A DNA stretch of 12,201 bases from Atopobium sp. Its GTDB lineage: Bacteria > Actinomycetota > Coriobacteriia > Coriobacteriales > Atopobiaceae. Positions 1 to 6,829 of this stretch are shown piece by piece. Under the pieces are notes generated by a model that had not been told where the DNA came from, made no database searches, and saw only the letters and a list, made by a program, of their open reading frames with translations. Where the stretch lies: positions 1 to 12,201 of the forward strand of contig JABZHD010000019.1 in NCBI GenBank assembly GCA_015259045.1, written 5' to 3'. The position numbers and the translations under genes were made by a program. Every line of letters begins with the position of its first letter. Positions within the stretch are counted from its first letter, which is position 1.

Positions 1-1
1 C

Positions 2-1012
2 TCCCTGGGTGAGGACGTCGAGGCTCTTGTTCTCCAGAAAGAGGACAAAGAGGGCCGTCTGGTTCTCTCCAAGAAGCGTGCTGAGTACGAGCGTGCTTGG
101 AAGGCAGTTGAGGATAAGTTCAACGCTGGTGAGACCGTTGAGGGCGAGGTTATCGAGGTTGTTAAGGGCGGCCTGATTCTTGACATTGGCCTCCGTGGCT
201 TCCTGCCTGCATCCCTTGTTGACCTCCGTCGTGTCAAGGATCTTGGTGCATTCATGGGCACTCGTATTGAGGCTCGTGTTATCGAGATGGATCGCAACCG
301 CAACAACGTTGTTCTTTCTCGCCGTATTGTTCTTGAGGAGGCTCGTAAGGCAGAGCGTCAGGACATCCTGGGCAAGCTCCAGGTTGGCATGAAGCTCAAG
401 GGTACTGTTTCCTCCATCGTTGAGTTTGGTGCATTTGTTGACCTTGGCGGCATTGACGGCCTGGTTCACATTTCCGAGCTTTCTTGGAACCACGTTAACC
501 ACCCATCTGAGGTTGTTAAGGTTGGCCAGGAGGTTGAGGTTCAGGTTCTCGACGTTGACCTTAACCGTGAGCGTATCTCCCTTGGTCTTAAGCAGACTTC
601 CGAGGATCCATGGCGTGTACTTGTTTCCAAGTACCCAGTTGACGCTATCATCGAGGGCACTGTCACCAAGCTTGTTACCTTTGGTGCATTTGTTGACCTT
701 GGCAACGGCGTTGAGGGCCTCGTCCACATCTCCGAGATGGCTAAGCAGCACGTCACCGCTCCATCTCAGGTCTGCAAGGTTGGCGACGTTGTACAGGTAA
801 AGGTCATGGAGATTGATCTTGACCGCCGTCGCATCTCCCTGTCTATGAAGGCAGCTGCAGAGACCCTTGGTATTGATATTGAGGTCACTCCACTTCCAGA
901 GGAGGAGCGTGCAGCAGCAGAGGCAGCAGCAGCTGAGGCTGAGGCTGATCTTGAGGCTCACCTTGTTGAGTCTGAGGCTAACGCACAGGCAACTGAAGAG
1001 GCTGCAGAGTAA
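2..1012 (+). CDS. rpsA: 30S ribosomal protein S1, C-terminal part (5' truncated by window edge)
   Basis: S1 helps the 30S subunit bind mRNA, using repeated OB-fold S1 domains that contact RNA. The reading frame is open from base 2, so the gene starts upstream of the window; the ATG at 254 is internal. The 336 visible residues hold the end of one S1 domain (up to about residue 27, ending in a LVLSKKRA-type strand) and three full domains at about residues 42-110, 123-195 and 210-285. The last two carry the hallmark FGAFVDL and GLVHISE motifs; the second is the more divergent one typical of S1 proteins. The last ~45 residues form an acidic Ala/Glu-rich tail. Codon use is strongly biased (gtt, ctt, ggt, cgt, gag), as expected for a highly expressed gene. 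A strong terminator follows 28 bases after the stop, so the downstream gene is transcribed separately. The identity is very secure. Confidence 0.97.
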   Translation, partial: SLGEDVEALVLQKEDKEGRLVLSKKRAEYERAWKAVEDKFNAGETVEGEVIEVVKGGLILDIGLRGFLPASLVDLRRVKDLGAFMGTRIEARVIEMDRNRNNVVLSRRIVLEEARKAERQDILGKLQVGMKLKGTVSSIVEFGAFVDLGGIDGLVHISELSWNHVNHPSEVVKVGQEVEVQVLDVDLNRERISLGLKQTSEDPWRVLVSKYPVDAIIEGTVTKLVTFGAFVDLGNGVEGLVHISEMAKQHVTAPSQVCKVGDVVQVKVMEIDLDRRRISLSMKAAAETLGIDIEVTPLPEEERAAAEAAAAEAEADLEAHLVESEANAQATEEAAE

Positions 1013-1040
1013 CACGCTTTGCGCATCTAAGTAATTGTCA

Positions 1041-1074
1041 AGAGACGTCATCGAAAGATGGCGTCTCTTTTTTT
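1041..1074 (+). terminator. Rho-independent terminator of rpsA
   Basis: A 12-bp stem (AGAGACGTCATC pairing with GATGGCGTCTCT, one G-T wobble) closes on a stable GAAA tetraloop and runs into seven T residues. It is a textbook intrinsic terminator. Confidence 0.95.
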
Positions 1075-1100
1075 ATGTGAGTAACAAATATCTCCATTCC

Positions 1101-1133
1101 TTCAGCAGTACGTTAATGCGAAAATACACTGCT
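1101..1133 (+). promoter_or_regulatory. Possible promoter/operator of the surface protein gene
   Basis: The 88-base gap between the rpsA terminator and the surface protein gene must hold its promoter. The best -10 candidate is TACACT (1125-1130), with only a weak -35 (TTCAGC, 1101-1106, 18-base spacer). An inverted repeat, AGCAGT (1104-1109) and ACTGCT (1128-1133), brackets the spacer and overlaps both elements, so it could be a repressor site. Both calls are weak and based on sequence alone. Confidence 0.3.
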
Positions 1134-1162
1134 AAGTTTTTATTCTGAGGAGGAATACGCCT

Positions 1163-2878
1163 ATGACATCAAAGATGCAGGGCCGCAGTTTTCTTGCTGT
1201 TATGTTTGCATTTTTGGCAGCTTTAATCTTTATGCCAAATATTGCATACGCTGCAAGTAACAATTCGTTCTATAACGGCACTACTACTAACGTGTCTCCA
1301 TCTGTGAGTGCAGATGGTCTTATTGAGCGTTCTATTTACTTTACAGATGCTTCTGGTCAGACATCTAACTACGCTTATAAGGATAATGACACCACTCAGA
1401 TGAACCGCTCCATTGTAGATATTGATAAGTATCAGAATCTGCAGGCAGTGGTAAAGATTACCAACATCTCTTCATCTCCAGTTTCTGTAAACGAGATTAT
1501 GCAGCTGCCACTTACATACTATGTCAGCTCTAGCCCAAATCCAGATTTACGTGCAACTGGATTTACCTTCTCGTCAACTAATGCAGCAACTGCAATTAAC
1601 CTGAACATTAACGGACTGAACGGCGGTTCTGGTGCTCAGCCTGCAGCTAATGCATATGCCGCATACCAGGCAGCTGGTCAGGACAATGCTGAGATGCGTT
1701 CCGTTTCTATTTCTGGTACTCTGGCCGCTGGTGAGACCATTACACTTACTGTTCCTCTGACTCTCACTAATGGTTCATCTCTTAATCTGTATGGCACTAA
1801 CTATGTAGGCCTTACCCAGTATCTGCTCGACCACAGAACCTCTTACGGAAACCCTCGTGTTTCAGTCAGGTTTGCAAGGCAGGTCCTGGAAGAGGGAACA
1901 AACAATTCCATTCTGAGCAGCAACAAGAAATATCTTGGCGTCATTATTAGGCCTGACGGCAGCTATTACGCTATTCCACAGGACGAGTGGAATTACATGC
2001 CAAACATTTCTGCAAGTGATATTCACGTTGACAATATCCTGTATGAAGATCGCCACAGCGCAACAGAAAATGATGCACTGTATACCGGTGGGGCTTACTA
2101 CATTGATTTGACCAACATCAAGAATGCCATGAGGGACTATGGCTATTCGGTACACACCGGAAATTCCAATAGGGGACTGTACCTGAATCTTCCTGGCTGG
2201 CAGATGGCTGTTGATAATGATCTTGCTGATGATGTGTATCAGGAGTATTCGTACACTTCTCTCTCCGGCAGCAACCTTGTCATCAATGCTTCTGAGAACT
2301 CAACTGACGAGCTTGATCTTAACAACGGCGTTATCTCTCCTCTTTATACAGAGCTCAGGCAGGTAGTTACGGCACACGACAGCACTATTACTGCTAATCA
2401 GGATTCCTGGACTATTCTTGATAACCTTGATGCTATGGTTGATCACAGTGCTGGTCAGGTCACCCCTGCTGCTGGTTCTGCTGACGCTCGCGTTAAGGTT
2501 GTTGATCAGAGCGGTACCGTTGTACTTGACACAGCAACTATGGATGCAGCAACTGTTGCTCAGAAGGCAGAAGAGATTTCTAAGACTCCAGGCATTTATT
2601 CCGTCACCTATTACTATTACTTCAATGGCAATGCTGCAGCTGCAGGCAATGACTACGAGGCAGCAAAGACGGTTACCCTAACTGTTGAGTCTGATACTCC
2701 AACTCCAGCTCCAGCTCCAGAAGAGCCTTCTAACCCTGCTTCTCCTGTAAAAGAGAAGAAGACAAAGAAGAAGAAAGCACAGCTTCCTAATACGGGAGAA
2801 GAGCTTCTGGTAATGCCTCTTATGGTTATGGGGGCATCTGCTTTAACAGCCGCAGGCCTTATGAGGCGTAAGCACTAA
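1163..2878 (+). CDS. LPXTG-anchored cell-surface protein, function unknown
   Basis: This 571-residue protein is built for export and covalent attachment to peptidoglycan by sortase. Residues 1-30 are a Sec signal peptide (Lys/Arg n-region, hydrophobic core, likely cleavage after AYA). The C-terminus has a Pro-rich spacer (511-528, TPTPAPAPEEP type), a Lys-rich stretch (530-538), the sortase motif LPNTG (541-545), a hydrophobic segment (about 548-565) and an RRKH tail. Residues 440-508 resemble a bacterial Ig-like domain of the kind ending in G-x-YSVTYYY then TVTLTV. The larger region 31-430 is Ser/Thr/Asn/Tyr-rich and probably beta-rich; I do not recognise a family. An adhesin or structural surface role is plausible but unproven. 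The start is fixed by a strong ribosome site (GAGGAGGAA, 1147-1155) 7 bases upstream. Terminators lie on both sides, so the gene is monocistronic. Confidence 0.9.
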   Translation: MTSKMQGRSFLAVMFAFLAALIFMPNIAYAASNNSFYNGTTTNVSPSVSADGLIERSIYFTDASGQTSNYAYKDNDTTQMNRSIVDIDKYQNLQAVVKITNISSSPVSVNEIMQLPLTYYVSSSPNPDLRATGFTFSSTNAATAINLNINGLNGGSGAQPAANAYAAYQAAGQDNAEMRSVSISGTLAAGETITLTVPLTLTNGSSLNLYGTNYVGLTQYLLDHRTSYGNPRVSVRFARQVLEEGTNNSILSSNKKYLGVIIRPDGSYYAIPQDEWNYMPNISASDIHVDNILYEDRHSATENDALYTGGAYYIDLTNIKNAMRDYGYSVHTGNSNRGLYLNLPGWQMAVDNDLADDVYQEYSYTSLSGSNLVINASENSTDELDLNNGVISPLYTELRQVVTAHDSTITANQDSWTILDNLDAMVDHSAGQVTPAAGSADARVKVVDQSGTVVLDTATMDAATVAQKAEEISKTPGIYSVTYYYYFNGNAAAAGNDYEAAKTVTLTVESDTPTPAPAPEEPSNPASPVKEKKTKKKKAQLPNTGEELLVMPLMVMGASALTAAGLMRRKH

Positions 2879-2910
2879 GATAGAAAGTTTTTCTCGTTAC
2901 ATGCATTTGT

Positions 2911-2950
2911 ATTGGCAGGTATCTCTTTGGTACCTGCCAATATTTTTATA
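2911..2950 (+). terminator. Rho-independent terminator of the surface protein gene
   Basis: A perfect 11-bp stem (ATTGGCAGGTA, 2911-2921, with TACCTGCCAAT, 2931-2941) and a 9-base loop are followed by ATTTTTATA. It lies 32 bases after the stop codon. Confidence 0.93.
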
Positions 2951-2957
2951 GACAAAA

Positions 2958-2971
2958 TGGACAACTGTCCA
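2958..2971. repeat. Inverted repeat TGGACA-AC-TGTCCA
   Basis: Two perfect 6-base arms are separated by two bases, just after the surface protein terminator. The compact symmetric form fits a dimeric regulator site, but it lies more than 200 bases before oppA1, so its target is unclear. Confidence 0.45.
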
Positions 2972-2999
2972 AAAATGCTTAGTCAATTTTTATGTTTCA

Positions 3000-3018
3000 A
3001 TATAGGCAATTCCTATAT
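3000..3018. repeat. Inverted repeat ATATAGG-N5-CCTATAT
   Basis: Perfect 7-base arms flank CAATT in the oppA1 upstream region. It could be an operator. A hairpin role is less likely because no T-run follows. Confidence 0.45.
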
Positions 3019-3073
3019 GGTTAGACAAAAAGTGCAGGTAAATAGATTTTGCTGTTATCGTCGCAATTTAATG

Positions 3074-3102
3074 TTTCATGTCTATTTCATCCTAGGTATA
3101 TA
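3074..3102 (+). promoter_or_regulatory. Candidate oppA1 promoter
   Basis: A good -10 (TATATA, 3097-3102) lies exactly 17 bases downstream of TTTCAT (3074-3079), which is only a weak -35. Transcription would start near 3109, giving a 5' UTR of about 80 bases. The weak -35 would fit an activator-dependent promoter. Other AT-rich hexamers nearby could serve instead, so confidence is low. Confidence 0.35.
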
Positions 3103-3190
3103 TAGGTAGATGCAGGTAATTGTTTTGTATAGTTATCTAACCCCAGCAGGGTTGTCTTATAAATCGTTTTAATAAGAAAGAAGGGTTAAC

Positions 3191-4837
3191 ATGCTGGAGA
3201 ACTCACTAAGCCGTCGTAATTTTTTGAAGGCATCAGGTATGGTAGCGGCTGGTGGTGGCGCATCTATGATGCTGGCTGGCTGCAACTCTCCTTCTACTGA
3301 TACTGCTCAGGCATCTGATAAGAAGAAGATTCTTCGCTATGGTTCTGCAAACTCTAAGCAGGGCCTTGATATGCAGCGTGCAAACAACTCCCAGTCCGCA
3401 TGCGTTGCAGACTCTGTTTGTGAGTCTCTGCTTCGTTGGACTGAGGATAACGAGCTTGTTACCTGCCTGCTTAAAGAGATTCCAACCTTCGAGTCTGATG
3501 GTGTCACTCTTAAGTGCGAGCTCAAAGAGGGCGTCAAGTTTCACGATGGTACTACTTTGACTGCTAAGGACGTTAAGTACACCTTTGAGCGTATGTTTAA
3601 GCCAGAGACCAAGGCTCTCTCTACCAGTTTCTTTGACAAGATCAAGGGCGCTCCAGAGATGCTTGCTGGTAAGGCTACTGAGCTTGAGGGCCTTACTGTT
3701 CAGGACGACACTCACTTTACCTTTACGCTTTCTGAGCCTTACATTGTCTTTGTAAGCGTTCTTGGTATTTCCTATGCTTGCATCTTCCCAGAGAAGGCTT
3801 GTGAGGCTGCTGGTGCTGATTGGGGTACTGGTACTAACCTCATTGGTACTGGTAAGTACAAGATTAAGAGCAACGATGACACCACTGAGGTAGTCCTTGA
3901 GCGCTTTGACGACTACCATGACGGTAAGCCTGCTCTGGATGAGATTCGTATTCACTACTACGACGATTCCAACACTCAGCTGCTTGCATTCAAGAACAAC
4001 GACATTGACTTCTGCGATCTTCCATCTTCTCTGTATCAGCAGTACTCAAGCGATGCTGACGTCAAAGACCTTATCACTGCATATCAGACCCTTGGTGTTA
4101 ACTTCATCAACCTCAACCTCAAAGAGGGCTTTGAGCTTACCGATCCTAAGGTTCGTCAGGCACTCTCCTTGGCAATTAACCGCCAGGAGCTTGTTGACAA
4201 CATTGCTTCCGGTAACGGTACTGTTGCAAGTGGTTGGCTTGCACCAGCAACCCCTGGTTACGACAAGAGCGCACCTGCATTTGCGTACGATCCAGAGAAG
4301 GCTAAGTCTCTTCTCTCTGAGGCTGGTGTTTCTGGTCTTAAGCTTTCTGCAAAGGTTAGAAAGTCTTACGAGAAGCTCCTTGTTGCTGTCCAGGAGTACT
4401 GGAGCAAGATTGGCGTTACCCTTGATGTCCAGGTAGAGGACAACGCAGTTTGGAATACTGACTGGGCTGCTGGTAACCTTCAGATTACTACCCTTGGTTG
4501 GTATCCACTGTTTGCTGATGGCGATCAGCACCTCTACACCTACTTCTACAGCACCAACGCTGCAAAGAAGTCTTCCTTCTACAACAACCCAGAGTTTGAC
4601 AAGCTTCTTGTTGAGGGTCGCTCTGAGTCTAACAAGGACAAGAGAACAGAGGATTACAAGGACGCAGATAACCTGCTCACACGTACAGACTTCGCAACAC
4701 TTCCTCTGTACTGGCCAAAGAACTCCTTTGTCGCTAAAAAGTACGTCAAGAACGCTAAGGTTGGAAACTTGATTTATCACTTCTTTGATATTGATATTGA
4801 TACATCAAATTCCGATTACACCGTTCCAGAGGACTAA
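3191..4837 (+). CDS. oppA: Oligopeptide ABC transporter substrate-binding lipoprotein (first paralogue)
   Basis: This extracellular lipoprotein captures peptides and hands them to the OppBC channel. It has 548 residues, normal for the SBP_bac_5 (family 5) binding proteins. The N-terminus carries a twin-arginine-type signal (SRRNFLK, residues 7-13), a hydrophobic stretch and a lipobox (LAGC) with Cys31 as the lipidated residue. The family signature, GVKFHDG then DVKYTF, falls within residues 111-132. The lobes continue through VRQALSLAINR and YDPEKAKSLL motifs. The start is supported by AAGGG (3181-3185) 5 bases before the ATG and by the signal layout. It heads the oppABCDF operon; a hairpin separates it from oppB, which would favour excess binding protein. 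Codon use is strongly biased, like rpsA, suggesting high expression. Exact peptide preference cannot be read from the sequence; dipeptide (DppA-like) binding is possible. Confidence 0.92.
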   Translation: MLENSLSRRNFLKASGMVAAGGGASMMLAGCNSPSTDTAQASDKKKILRYGSANSKQGLDMQRANNSQSACVADSVCESLLRWTEDNELVTCLLKEIPTFESDGVTLKCELKEGVKFHDGTTLTAKDVKYTFERMFKPETKALSTSFFDKIKGAPEMLAGKATELEGLTVQDDTHFTFTLSEPYIVFVSVLGISYACIFPEKACEAAGADWGTGTNLIGTGKYKIKSNDDTTEVVLERFDDYHDGKPALDEIRIHYYDDSNTQLLAFKNNDIDFCDLPSSLYQQYSSDADVKDLITAYQTLGVNFINLNLKEGFELTDPKVRQALSLAINRQELVDNIASGNGTVASGWLAPATPGYDKSAPAFAYDPEKAKSLLSEAGVSGLKLSAKVRKSYEKLLVAVQEYWSKIGVTLDVQVEDNAVWNTDWAAGNLQITTLGWYPLFADGDQHLYTYFYSTNAAKKSSFYNNPEFDKLLVEGRSESNKDKRTEDYKDADNLLTRTDFATLPLYWPKNSFVAKKYVKNAKVGNLIYHFFDIDIDTSNSDYTVPED

Positions 4838-4861
4838 GTAGCAAACTTGCTATAAACTTTA

Positions 4862-4898
4862 AAGCGGCATCTAAGATTCTTGGATGCCGCTTCATTTT
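4862..4898 (+). terminator. Intercistronic hairpin between oppA1 and oppB (partial terminator)
   Basis: A perfect 10-bp arm pair (AAGCGGCATC, 4862-4871; GATGCCGCTT, 4883-4892) extends through a T-G wobble and AAG/CTT to a 14-bp stem with a 3-base loop. The T-tract after it is broken (CATTTTCTT), so termination is probably incomplete. It could also protect the oppA1 mRNA 3' end. Both effects would give more OppA than OppBCDF. Confidence 0.8.
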
Positions 4899-4907
4899 CT
4901 TGAGGGG

Positions 4908-4914
4908 AGAGGAG
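4908..4914 (+). promoter_or_regulatory. Ribosome binding site deciding the oppB GTG start
   Basis: AGAGGAG lies 7 bases before GTG 4922. A second GGAG (4919-4922) overlaps the start and is too close to act. This site supports GTG as the initiator. Confidence 0.75.
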
Positions 4915-4921
4915 CTCAGGA

Positions 4922-5857
4922 GTGAGATCGTTTCTAATCAAACGAATCCTTCAAGCAGTGAGCGTTGTAGTTTGCATTTCTGCTTTAACGTTTTTTGTCT
5001 TGAACATTGTCCCAGGTGACCCAGTACGAGTCATGATGGGCGATATGGCTGATGAAGCTACGGTTCAGCAGGTCCGTCATACCATGGGTCTTGATAAGCC
5101 AATCCCAGAGCAGTATGCAAACTGGTTTGTAAAAATGCTTGGTGGAGATTTTGGAACCTCTTACACTCAGAAGCGACCTGTCATTGCACTTCTGACCAAG
5201 GCCTTAGTTGTTACGCTGCGCTTGGCGGTGTTTGCATATCTCTTTGCCGTAGTGCTTGGCCTTTTGATGGGTATTCTCGCCGCGGTAAACCATGGCAAAT
5301 GGCTTGATAGAACACTTATGTCAGCTGCAATCTTTGGTATTTCTGCTCCATCATTTTGGGTGGCATTAGTACTGCAGATTATTTTTGCTTTGACGCTTAA
5401 GTGGTTCCCGCTCTCTGGCGTTAAAACTCCTACCGCGTATGTTCTTCCTGTTATTGCATTGGGCTCCCGTTATGCAGCAAGTATTGCCCGCGTTACCAGG
5501 ACCAGCATGCTGGACGTATTAAACCAGGACTACATCAGAACTGCTGAAGCTAAGGGCTTAAAGCGCTCCGCTATTGTTTTGAAGCACGCGCTCAGAAATG
5601 CTCTGATTCCCATTATTACCATTGCTGGATCTCAGCTGGGAGACATCCTTACTGGTTCCATCATCATTGAGCAGATCTTTAATATGAACGGTATGGGTAA
5701 GTTGCTTATTGATGCAATTAATGCTCGTGACCTGCCGCTGATTCAGGGTAGTGTCATGTACGTGGCAATTATCTGCGTTGTGATTTATTTACTTGTTGAT
5801 ATTTTGTACGCAGTAGTTGATCCACGAATTCGTCTTGGAGAGGAGGCATCAGAGTAA
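4922..5857 (+). CDS. oppB: Oligopeptide ABC transporter permease OppB
   Basis: OppB is one of the two membrane subunits forming the peptide channel. The 311-residue length matches the family. Hydrophobic segments are seen at about residues 9-31, 98-122, 135-158, 173-188, 228-250 and 278-298, giving six membrane spans. The N-terminal region has the family's FFVLNIVPGDPV motif (24-35) and GLDKP then DFGTSY. The EAA loop that docks on the ATPase is at about 203-232 (DYIRTAEAKGL then HALRNALIPI). Translation starts at GTG, set by AGAGGAG upstream and by the MRSFLIKRIL start typical of OppB/DppB. The stop TAA overlaps the oppC ATG (TAATG), so the two are translationally coupled. It is second in the opp operon. 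A DppB role is hard to exclude from sequence alone. Confidence 0.95.
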   Translation: MRSFLIKRILQAVSVVVCISALTFFVLNIVPGDPVRVMMGDMADEATVQQVRHTMGLDKPIPEQYANWFVKMLGGDFGTSYTQKRPVIALLTKALVVTLRLAVFAYLFAVVLGLLMGILAAVNHGKWLDRTLMSAAIFGISAPSFWVALVLQIIFALTLKWFPLSGVKTPTAYVLPVIALGSRYAASIARVTRTSMLDVLNQDYIRTAEAKGLKRSAIVLKHALRNALIPIITIAGSQLGDILTGSIIIEQIFNMNGMGKLLIDAINARDLPLIQGSVMYVAIICVVIYLLVDILYAVVDPRIRLGEEASE

Positions 5858-6813
5858 TGGCTTTGTTTACGAGCGATAAAAATAGCGAGAAGGTCCAAAA
5901 GACCGAAGCTGTACTTGAAGATGCCGCCAAGGCTCAAGAAGCAGAACAGGCTGCCACGGGAAAAGTTCGTGCGCAGAGCTATTGGCAGGTTAGCTGGAAC
6001 ATCTTTAAGAAAAATAAACTGGGCATGATTTGCTTGGGCATTGTTTTGGCGCTGGTAATTATTGCAATTCTTGCTCCTGTTCTTGCTCCCTATGGCTACA
6101 AAGATCAAAACCTTTCAATTCAGAATCAGAATCCAACGTTTGCACACCTGCTTGGTACTGATGAGTACGGTAGAGACATTCTTTCTCGTATTATTTACGG
6201 TTGTCAGATTTCTCTCTCTGTTGGTATTATTTCGCAGGCAATTGCCCTCTTTATCGGCTTTGTAGCAGGAGTTGCAGCAGGATATTACGGTCGCTGGGTG
6301 GATGCAGTTGTGTCTTTTATCATCCAGGTTTTCTCCAGCTTCCCATTTTTGCTTTTTGCAATTTTGATTATGTTTGTTATGGGCCCAGGTCTTATTAACC
6401 TCTATATTGCATTGGGTCTTTTGATGTGGACTACCACCGCAAGGCTAATTCGTGGCGATGTCATGCGCCTGAAGAATTCTGAATACATTCAGTCTTGTAT
6501 TCTGTCTGGCGGTAATAGCTTCCGCATCATCATGAAACATCTCTTGCCTAACTGCATGTCAACGCTAATTGTTGTTTCTACCTTGGGCATTCCAAGTGCA
6601 ATTCTTTCAGAGGCAACACTTTCGTTCTTGGGATTAGGCGTTCAGCCACCTGAGGCAAGTTGGGGTCAAATGATTGCAGCATCTCAGCCATACCTTGCAT
6701 CACAGCCTCTCTACAGTATTGCCCCAGGTATTGTCATCATCATTACAGTTATGTCCTTTAACTTGCTTGGCGACGCCCTTCGCGACGCCCTTGATCCAAA
6801 GATGCGTTCTTAG
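5857..6813 (+). CDS. oppC: Oligopeptide ABC transporter permease OppC
   Basis: OppC is the partner membrane subunit of OppB. It has 318 residues. A hydrophilic Ala/Glu/Lys-rich N-terminal stretch (about 1-45) precedes the first membrane span (about 56-78). The conserved extracytoplasmic motif HLLGTDEYGRD spans 97-107. Further spans lie at about 119-143, 150-175, 180-196, 236-258 and 288-305. The ATPase-docking EAA loop at 209-232 (EYIQSCILSGG to MKHLLPN) keeps Gly218 but reads QSC where EAA is usual. The C-terminal GDALRDALDPKMR motif is classic for the family. The start codon overlaps the oppB stop, with AGGAGG (5841-5846) 10 bases upstream, inside oppB. oppD follows after 16 bases. Identity is secure; peptide size range is not determined. 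Confidence 0.95.
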   Translation: MALFTSDKNSEKVQKTEAVLEDAAKAQEAEQAATGKVRAQSYWQVSWNIFKKNKLGMICLGIVLALVIIAILAPVLAPYGYKDQNLSIQNQNPTFAHLLGTDEYGRDILSRIIYGCQISLSVGIISQAIALFIGFVAGVAAGYYGRWVDAVVSFIIQVFSSFPFLLFAILIMFVMGPGLINLYIALGLLMWTTTARLIRGDVMRLKNSEYIQSCILSGGNSFRIIMKHLLPNCMSTLIVVSTLGIPSAILSEATLSFLGLGVQPPEASWGQMIAASQPYLASQPLYSIAPGIVIIITVMSFNLLGDALRDALDPKMRS

Positions 6814-6822
6814 AAAGGAGGT
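6814..6822 (+). promoter_or_regulatory. Consensus ribosome binding site of oppD
   Basis: AAAGGAGGT directly follows the oppC stop codon and ends 7 bases before ATG 6830. Its near-perfect match to the anti-Shine-Dalgarno sequence decides the oppD start against the longer open frame that begins inside oppC at 6674. Confidence 0.9.
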
Positions 6823-6829
6823 TACGTTT

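Larger units (their letters stand above)
2951..3190 (+). other. AT-rich gene-free leader upstream of oppA1
   Basis: This 240-base stretch has no credible gene and is clearly more AT-rich than the flanking coding DNA. It holds several small inverted repeats (listed separately), two copies of TGCAGGTAA (3033-3041 and 3111-3119), two TTTCAT copies 11 bases apart (3074 and 3085), and a promoter candidate. A short hairpin near the start codon pairs AACCC (3139-3143) with GGGTT (3149-3153) and could sit in the oppA1 5' UTR. I see no T-box or known riboswitch consensus. Confidence 0.6.

Noticed and set aside
254..256. ATG as the start of the S1 gene
   Set aside because: The frame is open back to base 2 and encodes recognisable S1 domain sequence, so this ATG is internal.
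2912..3109. Open frame of 65 codons in the oppA1 upstream region
   Set aside because: It starts inside the stem of the surface protein terminator, has no ribosome site and no protein-like composition, and spans the inverted repeats.
3233..3955. Long antisense open frame (240 codons) within oppA1
   Set aside because: It comes from the strong codon bias of the sense gene; the product has no recognisable domain and there is no ribosome site. The same holds for antisense frames at 4046-4780, 7460-7954 and 8350-8862.
6674..6829. Upstream extension of oppD starting inside oppC
   Set aside because: It would overlap oppC by 140 bases in another frame and has no ribosome site, whereas a consensus site precedes ATG 6830.
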